Shown: in pieces, positions 52,296 through 61,314 of the stretch
Numbering within the stretch: position 1 is the stretch's first letter
How the letters are laid out: every line of letters starts with the position of its first letter
DNA from: Streptomyces sp. NBC_00433
GTDB lineage: Bacteria; Actinomycetota; Actinomycetes; Streptomycetales; Streptomycetaceae
Direction: 5' to 3'
Assembly (NCBI GenBank): GCA_036015235.1
Contig: CP107926.1
Location: 4,122,001 to 4,186,000, forward strand
Length of the DNA stretch: 64,000 bases
Notes under the pieces: model-generated
What the model saw: the letters and a program-made list of their open reading frames with translations, nothing else
Databases searched by the model: none
Told to the model about the DNA's origin: nothing
Made by a program: the position numbers and the translations under genes

Positions 52296-53201
52296 ATGGA
52301 ATTCGACGACGACGCCGCCCTGGACACATCCGAGGTCCAGGACAACCGCGGTGGAGCGCTGGGCGGCATCCCGGGCGGCGGGAGGACCGTCGGCGGTGGA
52401 GTGGTCGGCCTGCTGGTCGTGATCGCCTCGGTGGTCTTCGGCGTGGACCCCGGCCTGCTCGGTTCCGACAGCGGCACCACCGCCTCGTCGGGCGCCGGCA
52501 CGGGATCGGGCGCGTCCGCCGCCGACCTGGCGGCGGACTGCCGCACCGGGGCCGACGCCAACCGCAAGCAGGAGTGCCGCGTCGTGGCGGTGGTCGACAG
52601 CGTCCAGGCGTTCTGGAAGGAGACCGAGACAGCCGCCGGCAAGCCCTACGAGCAGGCCCCGACCTTCCTTTTCACCGGCAGCGTGAACACCGGCTGCGGG
52701 ACCGCCACCTCCGAGGTGGGCCCCTTCTACTGCTCCGCCGACGACAAGGTCTACCTCGACCTCGGCTTCTTCGACGACCTGAGCAGCAAGTTCGGCGCCA
52801 AGGGCGGGCCCTTCGCCGAGGCGTACGTCATCGCGCACGAATACGGCCACCACATCCAGGACCTCAGCGGCACGATCTCCCGCGGCAGCGGCCAGGGCCG
52901 CACCAGCGGCTCGGTGAAGCTGGAACTCCAGGCGGACTGCTACGCCGGGGTCTGGGCCCACCACGCCACCACCACCCCCGACCCCACGAGCGGCAAGCCG
53001 CTGATCACCGAGCTGACCCAGGCCGACATCGACCTCGGCCTGGACGCCGCGGCCGCCGTCGGCGACGACCGCATCCAGCAGCGGTACGAGGGCAAGGTCA
53101 CCCCCGACACCTGGACCCACGGCTCCGCGAGCCAGCGCCGGCAGTGGTTCTCGACGGGTTACACCACCGGCAGCGTCGCCCGGTGCGACACCTTCGCCTG
53201 A
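52296..53201 (+). CDS. Neutral zinc metallopeptidase, YpfJ/KPN_02809 family
   Basis: A 301-residue membrane-anchored metallopeptidase. A Gly-rich cytosolic N-terminus precedes one membrane segment (about 33-52). The zinc motif is 'HEYGHH', and 'LELQADCYAGVWAHH' gives the third ligand region. The family is widespread and uncharacterised. Single-gene unit. Confidence 0.85.
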   Translation: MEFDDDAALDTSEVQDNRGGALGGIPGGGRTVGGGVVGLLVVIASVVFGVDPGLLGSDSGTTASSGAGTGSGASAADLAADCRTGADANRKQECRVVAVVDSVQAFWKETETAAGKPYEQAPTFLFTGSVNTGCGTATSEVGPFYCSADDKVYLDLGFFDDLSSKFGAKGGPFAEAYVIAHEYGHHIQDLSGTISRGSGQGRTSGSVKLELQADCYAGVWAHHATTTPDPTSGKPLITELTQADIDLGLDAAAAVGDDRIQQRYEGKVTPDTWTHGSASQRRQWFSTGYTTGSVARCDTFA

Positions 53202-53217
53202 GCCGGCGTCTTCTTCC

Positions 53218-53619
53218 TCACCGCAGCCCGAGGCGCTTCATCGCCCGCGGATCGAGGCTGCCCGCGCGCCGCCGGAAGGCCGACAGCGGCACCGTGCGCA
53301 GCTCCCTGGTCTCCAGGTAGCTGCGCCGGCCCTCGGCGTCATCGACGGTCCCCGCCGGAAGCGCGACGACCCCGGGCTGCTCCCCGTGGAAGCGGGAGGT
53401 GATCTTCACGACCCTCGCCGTCCGGCGCCGTACGGACACGACCAGGCAGGGCCGGTCCTTCGACCCGACGACATCCTCGTACGGAACGTCGGCCCACCAC
53501 ACCTCACCCCGGCGCGGCGCAGCCCCGCGCCCCCCCGCCCGGCCCCGCCGCCACCACGCCACGGCCGCCGCCACCACAAGCACGACCCCACCGACCACGA
53601 CCCACGCCTGCGCACCCAT
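53218..53619 (-). CDS. Membrane-anchored PemK/MazF-like protein
   Basis: A 133-residue protein. Residues 4-23 form a membrane helix followed by an Arg/Gly stop-transfer. The soluble domain has the PemK/MazF barrel pattern 'RRGEVWWADVPYEDVVGSKD' and 'RPCLVVSVR', then 'ARVVKITSRFH'. MazF-type RNases normally are soluble and paired with an antitoxin; neither an antitoxin gene nor a soluble form is seen here. It may be a tethered, non-toxic relative. Confidence 0.65.
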   Translation of the reverse strand: MGAQAWVVVGGVVLVVAAAVAWWRRGRAGGRGAAPRRGEVWWADVPYEDVVGSKDRPCLVVSVRRRTARVVKITSRFHGEQPGVVALPAGTVDDAEGRRSYLETRELRTVPLSAFRRRAGSLDPRAMKRLGLR

Positions 53620-53854
53620 CGCCCCACCTCTCCCACCCGGCCAGGCCGCCCCCGAAGGACGGCGCTGCCTGCCCGACTTCCCGCCCTCGCGTCACATACC
53701 CGCCGGGCCGGGGCGAACCGGGGCCCGGCGGGCAAGGAGATCCGGCACCGCCGTCGGCCGGATGGAACTCGATACGGTCCACCGGCGAAGGACAGGTGAG
53801 CAACCCGAACAAGCCCAAGCCTTCAAGGCGTTCGAACGAACGAAAGGAGCCCCG

Positions 53855-54481
53855 ATGGCCGTCGAGCCCCCGGGCGTCCGCACCCGCGAGGAGCATCGCG
53901 AGGACAGCGACGCCCGTGTGATCGCGCGGTCCCGGGATGAGCCCGAGCGGTTCGCCGCGCTCTTCGACCGGTACGCCGACGCCGTGCACCGTTACGCGGC
54001 CAGGCGGATCGGTCCCGAGGCGGCGGAGGATCTGATGGCGGAGACGTTCACGACCGCCTTCCAGCGACGCCACACCTACGACCTCACGCGTGCCGACGCC
54101 CGCCCGTGGCTGTTCGGCATCGCGACCAACCTCATGGGCCGGTACCGCAGGGCCGAAGCACGCCGTTTCAAGGCGCTCGCGAAGGTTCCTGAGCCCGTGC
54201 AGCACGAGGAGCCGGTCGCGGACCGCGCGGTCGCCAGGGCCGGCGCCACGGAGGTGCGCCGGGAGCTGGCGGCAGCGCTGGCCGAGCTGTCCGCCCGGCA
54301 CCGGGACGTCGTCCTGCTCGTGGCCTGGGGCGACCTCGACTACGAGGAGGCGGCCCAAGCCCTCGGGGTGCCGGTCGGCACCGTCAGATCCCGGCTGAAC
54401 CGGGCTCGCAGCAAGTTGCGCGAAGCACTGGGCGGGTCCGATCCGACAGCTTTCCGAGAGGCAGAAGACGCCCATGCGTGA
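53855..54481 (+). CDS. ECF-type RNA polymerase sigma factor
   Basis: A 208-residue sigma factor with region 2 ('RFAALFDRYADAVHRYAARR', 'DLMAETFTTAFQRRHTYD', 'ARPWLFGIATNLMGRYRR') and region 4 ('LAELSARHRDVVLLVAWGDL', 'YEEAAQALGVPVGTVRSRLN'). The ATG follows AAAGGAG. It overlaps by eight bases the start of the CU044_5270 gene, whose product is its probable anti-sigma or membrane partner. An in-frame upstream extension has no ribosome site. Confidence 0.85.
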   Translation: MAVEPPGVRTREEHREDSDARVIARSRDEPERFAALFDRYADAVHRYAARRIGPEAAEDLMAETFTTAFQRRHTYDLTRADARPWLFGIATNLMGRYRRAEARRFKALAKVPEPVQHEEPVADRAVARAGATEVRRELAAALAELSARHRDVVLLVAWGDLDYEEAAQALGVPVGTVRSRLNRARSKLREALGGSDPTAFREAEDAHA

Positions 54482-55550
54482 CATCGAAGAACTGCGAGAA
54501 CTGAGGAAGTACGACGCGGGGGCTCCCCCGCTCGACGACGCCACCCGCAGACGCGTGCGGGCGCGGCTGCTCGCCGCGATGAACGCGGAGACCGGACCCG
54601 CCCCGGCCGTACGCAGCCGCCGCCCCGTCCTGCGCATCGCCCTGACCGGCACGGTCGCGGCCGCGGTCGCCGGCGGAATCCTGGTCGCCGGGCAGGGCGG
54701 CGACAGCGGGGCGGGGCCTACGGCGGCACCGCCGGCGGCCACTTCCCCGGTCATGCTGAACGTGAGCGCGCAGACCGTGCTCAACGGTGCGGCCACCTAC
54801 GCCCGGCGGCACGAGCGCGCGGTCAGCCCGAGGGACGACCAGTTCATCTACACCAAGGAGATCATCAGGGAGACCGACGAGAAGACCGGCGCCACAGACA
54901 GCTTCACCGACGAGGACTGGAGGTCGGTGGACAACTCGAAGCCCTCCTGGATCATGGAGGTCGGCAAGGGCTGGTGGGCACCCCCGCTGAAAGACGGCGA
55001 GACCGAATGGCCGCCGCAGGACTGGGCGACACTGAAGAAGCTGCCGACCGACCCCAAGCAGCTGATCCTCTTCCTCGCGCCCGGCACAGGGCCCACTGAC
55101 AAGCCCACCCCGGAGTCCTCCACGGAGCCCACCCCGGAGTCCTCCACGGGGCCCGGCGGAAAGGACGGCTCCCTCAGCGGGATCAGCGATATGGGCTGGT
55201 CGATGGTCCACTTCCAGCTCGCCGGACTGCTCAAACTGGTCCCGGTGATGCCCGAGGGGCTGCGCCCGGCGGCGTACGAGGCACTCGGCATGGTCCCCGG
55301 GGTGAAGCTGCTGCCGAACCAGAAAGACGCCAAGGGCCGTACCGGCGTGGCCATCACCTATACCGACCCCACGCTCCCGGCCGGGGACGCGGGCTACGGC
55401 GACTACTTCATCTTCGACCCGAAGACCTACGAATTCCTCGGCTTCCGCGACGAGAGCACCTCGATCAAGGGCAAGCACATGGTCAAGGTCACCCAGCTCT
55501 CCTACCTCGACAGCTGGGCCATCGTCGACAAGGCCAAGCAGCGGCCGTAG
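54474..55550 (+). CDS. CU044_5270-family membrane protein (probable sigma partner)
   Basis: A 358-residue protein: a cytosolic N-terminus of about 50 residues that could bind the sigma factor ('MRDIEELRELRKYDAGAPPL'), one transmembrane helix (about 55-75) and a large outer domain with two direct copies of 'PTPESST' (24-base DNA repeat near 55105-55150). The family always follows sigma genes in actinobacteria. Role as membrane anti-sigma is inferred from position. Confidence 0.75.
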   Translation: MRDIEELRELRKYDAGAPPLDDATRRRVRARLLAAMNAETGPAPAVRSRRPVLRIALTGTVAAAVAGGILVAGQGGDSGAGPTAAPPAATSPVMLNVSAQTVLNGAATYARRHERAVSPRDDQFIYTKEIIRETDEKTGATDSFTDEDWRSVDNSKPSWIMEVGKGWWAPPLKDGETEWPPQDWATLKKLPTDPKQLILFLAPGTGPTDKPTPESSTEPTPESSTGPGGKDGSLSGISDMGWSMVHFQLAGLLKLVPVMPEGLRPAAYEALGMVPGVKLLPNQKDAKGRTGVAITYTDPTLPAGDAGYGDYFIFDPKTYEFLGFRDESTSIKGKHMVKVTQLSYLDSWAIVDKAKQRP

Positions 55551-55572
55551 CCGCAAGGCAGCGGCGGTAACC

Positions 55573-55611
55573 CTGAGTGCGGCCGGCCCCGAAAGGCCCG
55601 GCCGCACTCAG
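55573..55611 (+). terminator. Hairpin terminator
   Basis: Perfect 14-bp stem CTGAGTGCGGCCGG with its complement and an 11-base loop, 22 bases after the stop. Confidence 0.85.
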
Positions 55612-55727
55612 CCCGTTCCCGGCCGACACGGTCAACGCCGTGAACCCCGCCCAGGCGGGCAAGGCACTCCCGGCGTACGCCCTGCGCCACCTCCGCTGAA
55701 CGACTGCCCGTCGGCGGGTCGAGGGGG

Positions 55728-56180
55728 TCAGCCCTCCGTCCCTTCGGCCAGGAAGGCACCCAGGCTGTCGAGGAGCATGGTGCTGCCCTGCTCGGCCATG
55801 TCGCGCTCCTCGGCGCTGTCGCAGGTCTGGCGGAGCACGATCCGCGTGGAGTGGCCGTCCTCCTCGTCGAGTTCCATGGTCATGACCGAGGGCTCGGACT
55901 TGCCGGGTACGTCCATGCCGACCACCAGGAGGCGGTGCTCGGCGACCTCGACGTACGACCCGGTCAGCGGGAACTGGTCGCCGTCCGGCGTGACCATCGT
56001 GGCCTTCCACGCTCCACCCGGCCGTACGTCCATCTCGACGGAGCCGGCGGCGGCGTAGGCCCACTGGGCGTACTGCTCAGGGGTCGTCCACGCCCGCCAC
56101 ACGCTCGCCGCGGGGGCGTCCAGCGTCCGGGTCAGCGTGTAGGGGAAGCCGTCGGCGGCGGTGGTCTGCTCAGTGCTCAT
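55728..56180 (-). CDS. SRPBCC-family protein (AHA1-like)
   Basis: A 150-residue START/AHA1-type protein ('YTLTRTLDAPAASVWRAWTT', 'GAWKATMVTPDG', 'AEQGSTMLLDSLGAFLAEG'). Such proteins bind hydrophobic ligands and often follow an ArsR gene; no ArsR gene is visible here. Confidence 0.8.
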   Translation of the reverse strand: MSTEQTTAADGFPYTLTRTLDAPAASVWRAWTTPEQYAQWAYAAAGSVEMDVRPGGAWKATMVTPDGDQFPLTGSYVEVAEHRLLVVGMDVPGKSEPSVMTMELDEEDGHSTRIVLRQTCDSAEERDMAEQGSTMLLDSLGAFLAEGTEG

Positions 56181-56529
56181 GTCACGTCTCCTGGTCTCAA
56201 CCTCGGTGTGCTGTCACACCGGTAGACGCCCCCGCGCGCGGAAACTCATCGCTCTGCGCAGAACGTCGTCGAACGGGTCGAGGACGCGGGTGCGGCGACG
56301 AGAGGCGGGGGGCTCCCGCCCCGTCGGCGGCGACGTCTTGACCTGTCACCCGCCGCTGCACCAGACCCGAACGCGCCGAGGCCGGCTGAGTGCCGGCACA
56401 CGGGAGGGGCCGCCCGGCAACTGCCCGCATCAGAGCCGAAGTGGCCAGTCATGGGTGACCGAAGGTCATCGCTCGCGACGCCGAAGGCGCTCTCCGGCAC
56501 CCGGCCGGACTCCGAGGCAGAAGATCACG
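56181..56529. other. Non-coding stretch upstream of the SRPBCC gene
   Basis: About 350 bases. Upstream of the SRPBCC start there may be remnants of a coding region on the minus strand ('DPFDDVLRRAMSFRARGGVY' can be read at 56280-56220), but no complete gene with a start and ribosome site is present. Confidence 0.35.
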
Positions 56530-57246
56530 TCAGTCTGTGGCGTTGTTCAGCAGGGCGGGGCAGGTGCCGCCGGGTGCGGTGCGCATCTCGAAGTGCCACA
56601 TCTCGTTGGCGTAGACCTGGCACAGGCCGTAGCGCGAACCGTGCTGGATGAGCCAGTCGTCGGCGTCCGTCGGGCCGATGTCGACGGCCTTCCCCTGCAC
56701 ATGCGTCGACTTCTCCGGGGTGTTGACGTACTGCCGCGCCGTCCGGAGGCTTCCGTACTCATGCATGGCGTCGTCCAGCAGCCGCTGCTGATGCGCCTTG
56801 CTGCGCCAGCCCGACGTGACGCGGAAGGTGATTCCTGCCCCCTTCGCGTCGTTGTCCGCCTGCTGCACCGCCTTCAACAGGTCAGGAGCGAGACGGGAGA
56901 TGGCGGAATACTGCGTGTCGAAGGGCGTGACATCACGGCCGGAGGGAATTCCACCGTCGTCGGCCTGCCCTGCCGGAGCCGTCCGCTGCGACGCCGGACC
57001 GTTCACGCTCAGCTGGGCCCGTGGGGGCGTGCGAGGGGAATGCGAAACCTCGTAACCCACCACAGCCAGCACCAGGAGAGCACTGATCCCGCCGAACAGC
57101 CAGTAGCCATTCCACCGTTTTCCCCGCTCAGCGCCGGAACCGGCAGGGCCGTTTCCTCGTGCGTAAGTGCCGGCGCCGCGAGGAACGCCGGTTCCGGTGT
57201 GTGCGGAATGACGCTCCTGCGTCTCGTCGCAGGGAATGTGCCCCAT
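56530..57246 (-). CDS. Membrane-anchored M15 peptidase, VanY-like D,D-carboxypeptidase
   Basis: A 238-residue peptidase anchored by one helix (47-66) with the catalytic domain outside. The zinc site is complete: 'STHVQGKAVDIGP' (His182, Asp189) and 'EMWHFEM' (Glu215, His218); 'VTSGWRSKAHQQRL' is the substrate Arg region. VanY/VanX-type enzymes cut the terminal D-Ala of wall precursors. It is divergent from the VanR-like regulator, with a direct repeat between them, so induction by the two-component system is likely. Confidence 0.85.
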   Translation of the reverse strand: MGHIPCDETQERHSAHTGTGVPRGAGTYARGNGPAGSGAERGKRWNGYWLFGGISALLVLAVVGYEVSHSPRTPPRAQLSVNGPASQRTAPAGQADDGGIPSGRDVTPFDTQYSAISRLAPDLLKAVQQADNDAKGAGITFRVTSGWRSKAHQQRLLDDAMHEYGSLRTARQYVNTPEKSTHVQGKAVDIGPTDADDWLIQHGSRYGLCQVYANEMWHFEMRTAPGGTCPALLNNATD

Positions 57247-57330
57247 GGTCGCCTCCGGGTCTGGCGTCGTCGGCGTGCGCCGATGTGTCGGAATGTGCCT
57301 CCAGGACAGGGCAGGCCGTGTTGCGAGGCC

Positions 57331-57360
57331 GTATCGGATTCTCGATACGCTCCCGATAGG
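57331..57360. promoter_or_regulatory. CGATACG direct repeat between the M15 and regulator genes
   Basis: CGATACG (57343-57349) and CGATAGG (57354-57360) are spaced 11 bases start to start, and GTATCG (57331-57336) adds an inverted half. The 11-base period is typical of OmpR/VanR-type tandem sites. The same pair occurs at 59451-59468. Confidence 0.65.
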
Positions 57361-57495
57361 CGCTCTGCCGTTCACTGGCCCGGCAGGGGGTGGTTCCTGA
57401 TCGGCACGGCAGGGCAGGCTCCCCGGCTGCGTCACCGGGCAGGCCGTAGGCTGGAACGGCGACAGGGGGTCCGACAGCGGAGACGGAGAGGCCTG

Positions 57496-58170
57496 ATGCG
57501 AGTACTGGTGGTCGAGGACGAGCTCTACCTCGCCGAGGCGGTACAGGCGGGCCTGCGGCTCGAAGCGATCGCCTCGGACATTGCCGGGGACGGCGATTCC
57601 GCCCTGGAAAGGCTGAGCGTCAACACCTATGACGTCGTGGTCCTCGACCGGGACATCCCAGGAACCCACGGGGACGACGTATGCCGCGTCATCGTCGAAC
57701 GGGGATGGGGTTGCCGAGTACTGATGCTCACCGCTGCCAGCCGGCTACGGGAGAAGGTGACCGGCTTCGAAATGGGTGCGGACGACTACCTGACCAAGCC
57801 CTTCGAGCTGGCGGAACTCGTGGTACGCATCCGCGCGCTGGTACGCCGTCCGAAGACCGGCCGGCCGCCCGTTCTCGAATATGCCGGAATTCGGCTCGAC
57901 CCCTTTCGCCGCGAAGTGTTCCGATCCGGGCACCACATATCCGTCACCCGGAAACAGTTCGCTGTTCTGGAGGTCCTCATGACCGCACAAGGCGGTGTGG
58001 TCAGCGCGGAATCGCTGCTGGAAAGCGCCTGGGACGAAAATGCGGATCCTTTCACCAACGCGGTACGCATCACCATCTCCACCCTGCGCAAACGCCTCGG
58101 CAACCCGCCGGCGATCGTCACGGTGCCCGGTGTCGGGTACCACCTGGACGAGCCGGACACCCGGCGGTGA
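57496..58170 (+). CDS. OmpR/VanR-type response regulator
   Basis: A 224-residue regulator: receiver domain (Glu7, Asp8, phosphate-accepting Asp51, Lys in 'LTKPFE' ~101) and winged-helix DNA-binding domain ('VSAESLLESAWDENADPFTN', 'RITISTLRKRLGNPP'). Coupled to the kinase by GTGA. Candidate to bind the CGATACG repeats. Confidence 0.9.
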   Translation: MRVLVVEDELYLAEAVQAGLRLEAIASDIAGDGDSALERLSVNTYDVVVLDRDIPGTHGDDVCRVIVERGWGCRVLMLTAASRLREKVTGFEMGADDYLTKPFELAELVVRIRALVRRPKTGRPPVLEYAGIRLDPFRREVFRSGHHISVTRKQFAVLEVLMTAQGGVVSAESLLESAWDENADPFTNAVRITISTLRKRLGNPPAIVTVPGVGYHLDEPDTRR

Positions 58171-59360
58171 CCGACACCACAGGCCACCGCGCTCCGGCGC
58201 CTTCCTCTGCCGCGCCAGCCGCGCAGCGGGCGGCGGCAACGGCGGCAGAGGTGCCGAACTGGCGGACTCGACGGCTGACCGCGCGTGCGCGGCTCACCCT
58301 CAGCTACGCGTTCTTCGTCGTGGTGGCCGGCGCGTTCACCCTGGCGATCATCTATCTGTCGATGCGGTTCATCCCCGACTACCCGCTGACCGCCTCCAAC
58401 CCTCGGGAATCGTCCGCTGTCGCCAGCCGCCAGGACATCCTGGACGCGATGCTGAAGGCCTCCGGGTACGCCGTGCTCGCCTTGCTGGCCATCGGCCTGG
58501 TGGGTGGCTGGCTGATCGCCGGCCGGGTGCTGCGGCCTTTGCGGGACATCACCCGGGCCGCGCACCGGGCCGCGGCCGGTTCCCTGGAGCACCGGATCGC
58601 GCTGCCGGGCCGACGCGACGAGTTCACCGACCTGTCCGACGCGTTCGACCACATGCTGGAGCGGCTCCAGCAGTCCTTCGAGTCCCAGCAGCGCTTCGCC
58701 GCGAACGCCTCGCACGAACTGCGCACCCCGCTCGCCATCACCCACACCATGCTCGACGTCGCCGCCGCGGACCCCGCGGGCCAGAACTATCCGCGGCTCG
58801 TCTCGCGACTCCGGGAGACGAACCAGCGGGGCATCGAGATCGTCGACGCGCTGCTCGACCTGGCCAACCTCGGCCACACCACGCCGGACACCGAACCGCT
58901 GGACCTGGCAGCCACCACGGCCGACGCCCTCGCCCTCGTCGGCGAGGAGGCAGGACGCCGTGGCGTCGCCCTCCACAGCCGCCGCGATCCGGCCCCGGTC
59001 ACCGGGAACCCGGTGCTGCTGCGCCAGTTGACGGTCAACCTGCTGCACAACGCCATACGGCACAACCTGCCCGCCGATGGCTCCGTCTCCGTGACGACCG
59101 GGCCGGATCCGCACGACCGGCTCCGCTCCCTGCTTTCCGTCACCAACACCGGACGACGCCTGCCGGACACTGTCGACACGCTCACCGAGCCCTTCCTGCG
59201 GGGCGAGGGCCGGACGGCCGCGACCGGTAACGGCCACCGCGGGCACGGTCTGGGACTCTCCATCGTGGCGAGCATCGTCAGCGTGCACAGGGGCGACCTC
59301 CGGCTGACTCCCCATGCCGAGGGCGGGCTGACCGTACAGGTCTCCCTGCCCACCTGCTGA
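58167..59360 (+). CDS. VanS-like sensor histidine kinase
   Basis: A 397-residue kinase: a membrane helix near 45-70, a short outer loop, a second helix (about 108-128), HAMP ('RVLRPLRDITRAAHRAAAGS'), H-box 'FAANASHELRTPLAI' (His183) and an ATPase domain with 'LLHNAIRHN' (N box) and 'GHRGHGLGLSIV' (G2). The small outer loop suggests sensing in the membrane or a direct ligand. GTG start overlapping the regulator stop. Confidence 0.9.
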   Translation: MTDTTGHRAPAPSSAAPAAQRAAATAAEVPNWRTRRLTARARLTLSYAFFVVVAGAFTLAIIYLSMRFIPDYPLTASNPRESSAVASRQDILDAMLKASGYAVLALLAIGLVGGWLIAGRVLRPLRDITRAAHRAAAGSLEHRIALPGRRDEFTDLSDAFDHMLERLQQSFESQQRFAANASHELRTPLAITHTMLDVAAADPAGQNYPRLVSRLRETNQRGIEIVDALLDLANLGHTTPDTEPLDLAATTADALALVGEEAGRRGVALHSRRDPAPVTGNPVLLRQLTVNLLHNAIRHNLPADGSVSVTTGPDPHDRLRSLLSVTNTGRRLPDTVDTLTEPFLRGEGRTAATGNGHRGHGLGLSIVASIVSVHRGDLRLTPHAEGGLTVQVSLPTC

Positions 59361-59450
59361 CGCGGTCCGGCGGCCGACCGTACCGCTTCGCGTGGCGGCG
59401 GTGGAAACACGAGGTCCGGCCCTGAGCGCCCGGTCCGTCCGCCTGCCGCA

Positions 59451-59468
59451 CGATACGCCGACGATACG
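59451..59468 (+). promoter_or_regulatory. CGATACG direct repeat upstream of the M1 peptidase gene
   Basis: CGATACG at 59451-59457 and again at 59462-59468, 11 bases apart, as in the regulator/M15 gap. The start of the peptidase gene lies about 120 bases downstream. Confidence 0.65.
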
Positions 59469-59587
59469 GCCGGTACCGCATGCTCGTCGCAACGAGCGAA
59501 CGCGACTTGCCCCACGCGGCTTCCGATGACGGACCCGTCCCCGAACCGCGTGTAACGCTCCCAGACGAGTGAACGGGAGAAACGCAC

Positions 59588-61132
59588 ATGCTGCGAAAAA
59601 CCGGCGGAACAAAGCTGTCCGTGACGACGCTGGCCGCAGCCCTGGCGGTGTCGGGGATCTGCGTGCCCGCCCTGCTCCAGCAGCCCACCGCATGGGCCGC
59701 ATCATCATCGAGCGGCAATGACTCCGCGCCCGCCAGGGGTGGTGACAAGACGCCCGCACCCGGGGCGGCAACCGCAGGGGACAGCCTTTTCGGCTACCTG
59801 GGAAACGGTGGGTACGACGTCGGGACGTACGACGTGCGGTACGACTACCGGGCAGGCCGGACCACCATGGAATCGTCCGTGGAAATCATGGCCACGGCAA
59901 CGCAGGACCTGTCCGACCTCAGCCTGGACTCGGTCGGCCAGCAGATCACGTCGGTCTCCGTCCAGGGCAAGGCCGCCCGGTTCCGGACAGCCGATGAGAA
60001 GCTCCTCATTGCGCCGGCGCATTGGCTGCGGAAGGGACAGGCCTTCAGGATCGACATCGCCTTTGTCGCCGACCGGTCGGCCAATCCCCCTTCGCCGGCG
60101 GTCCTTCCCGGCCAGGAGGACATCCACGCGGATCACTGGAACAACTTCCCCGACGGTTTCGCCCTCTTCGGCCAGCCGGACCGATCCCACCTCTTCTTCC
60201 CTATGAATGACCACCCGAGCGACAAGGCCAGGGTGACCTTCCGCATCACCACCCCGAAGGCTCTGCAGGCAGTGGCCGGAGGAACCCTGAAGTCCCGCAC
60301 CACCCGCGGCGACCGCACGACCTACGTGTACAGCACCAGGGACCCGATCCCCACGGACACCGTCCAAGCGGCCGTCGGCCACTTCATGACGGCAGAGGGG
60401 ACAGGGCCGCACGGTCTGCCGATCCGCAGTTTCGTCGACACCAAGGACTTCGCCGATGCACAGGTCCAGTTGGGCCGCATCGCGTCCCAACTGGACTGGG
60501 TGGAGAAGAAGATCGGTGCTCCCTTCCCCTTCGAAACCTACGGTGTCCTGGGAGTGGAGTCCTACCCCGCCGCGATGGAATCCGCCACCCTCTCCACGTT
60601 CACGTCGAGCGTGGGCCTCACCGAAGGGAACGACAACGACAGCACCATGGTGCACGAACTGGTCCACCAGTACTTCGGTGACGCTGTTTCCGTGAGGACC
60701 TGGAACGACATGTGGCTGAGTGAGGGCCATGCCAGCTACTACACGTTCCGCTATTCCGCGGACCGGGGATACACCGGGTCCGGGAGCTTCGAGGACAATG
60801 TGCACCGCGCCTATACGTACGACCAGGATGCCCGCCCGCTGGACGGGCCTCCAGGGGATCTCAACGACCCGCTGAACGTGCTGGGCGGGACCAACGCCGC
60901 AGGCGTCGTACTCCTCGACGGCCTGGACCACATGGTGGGCGATGCCACCTTCCAGAAGATTGAGGGCACTTTCTTCAAGAAATTCCGGAACAAGGCCGCG
61001 ACCACTCAGGATTACATCGATGTCGCCAACCAGGTGTCGGGGCGCGACGTCACGGGCTACGTCAACAGCTGGATCTACGGCAGGACGACGCCGTCGGCGG
61101 TTGGGCACCCGGACTGGTCCGGTACTCCCTGA
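59588..61132 (+). CDS. Secreted M1-family metallopeptidase
   Basis: A 514-residue secreted aminopeptidase-like enzyme. Signal peptide 1-38 ('TAWAAS' cleavage). The zinc motif is 'HELVHQYFGD' (His356, His360) with the distal Glu379 in 'WLSEGH'. The exopeptidase GxMEN motif is replaced by 'ESYPAAMESATLS', so the N-terminus-binding Glu may sit in 'AMES'. It is preceded by the direct repeat seen at the VanRS-like promoter, so joint control is likely. Confidence 0.85.
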   Translation: MLRKTGGTKLSVTTLAAALAVSGICVPALLQQPTAWAASSSSGNDSAPARGGDKTPAPGAATAGDSLFGYLGNGGYDVGTYDVRYDYRAGRTTMESSVEIMATATQDLSDLSLDSVGQQITSVSVQGKAARFRTADEKLLIAPAHWLRKGQAFRIDIAFVADRSANPPSPAVLPGQEDIHADHWNNFPDGFALFGQPDRSHLFFPMNDHPSDKARVTFRITTPKALQAVAGGTLKSRTTRGDRTTYVYSTRDPIPTDTVQAAVGHFMTAEGTGPHGLPIRSFVDTKDFADAQVQLGRIASQLDWVEKKIGAPFPFETYGVLGVESYPAAMESATLSTFTSSVGLTEGNDNDSTMVHELVHQYFGDAVSVRTWNDMWLSEGHASYYTFRYSADRGYTGSGSFEDNVHRAYTYDQDARPLDGPPGDLNDPLNVLGGTNAAGVVLLDGLDHMVGDATFQKIEGTFFKKFRNKAATTQDYIDVANQVSGRDVTGYVNSWIYGRTTPSAVGHPDWSGTP

Positions 61133-61238
61133 TTCGCCGTTTCCTGACGGAAGGTGAGGTCTCCGGCGTTTGGAGACTCCGGCCGGACCAGACCAGCCGG
61201 CGCCCGTACCGCAAAGCGCAGCCGCCTGAAAGGGACGC

Positions 61239-61261
61239 CGCCCTCACACCGTGCGAGGGCG
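61239..61261. terminator. Bidirectional hairpin
   Basis: CGCCCTC pairs with GAGGGCG around a nine-base loop between two convergent genes. A second small hairpin GTCTCC-N7-GGAGAC lies at 61159-61177. Confidence 0.5.
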
Positions 61262-61314
61262 TCGTCCCCCGCCCGTTTCACACCGGGCTCCTGCCCTGTC
61301 GGCCGATCACCGCG

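Noticed and set aside
54474-55550. 24-base direct repeat inside the CU044_5270 gene as a mobile or regulatory repeat
   Set aside because: It only duplicates a PTPESST linker in frame and is a normal low-complexity expansion.
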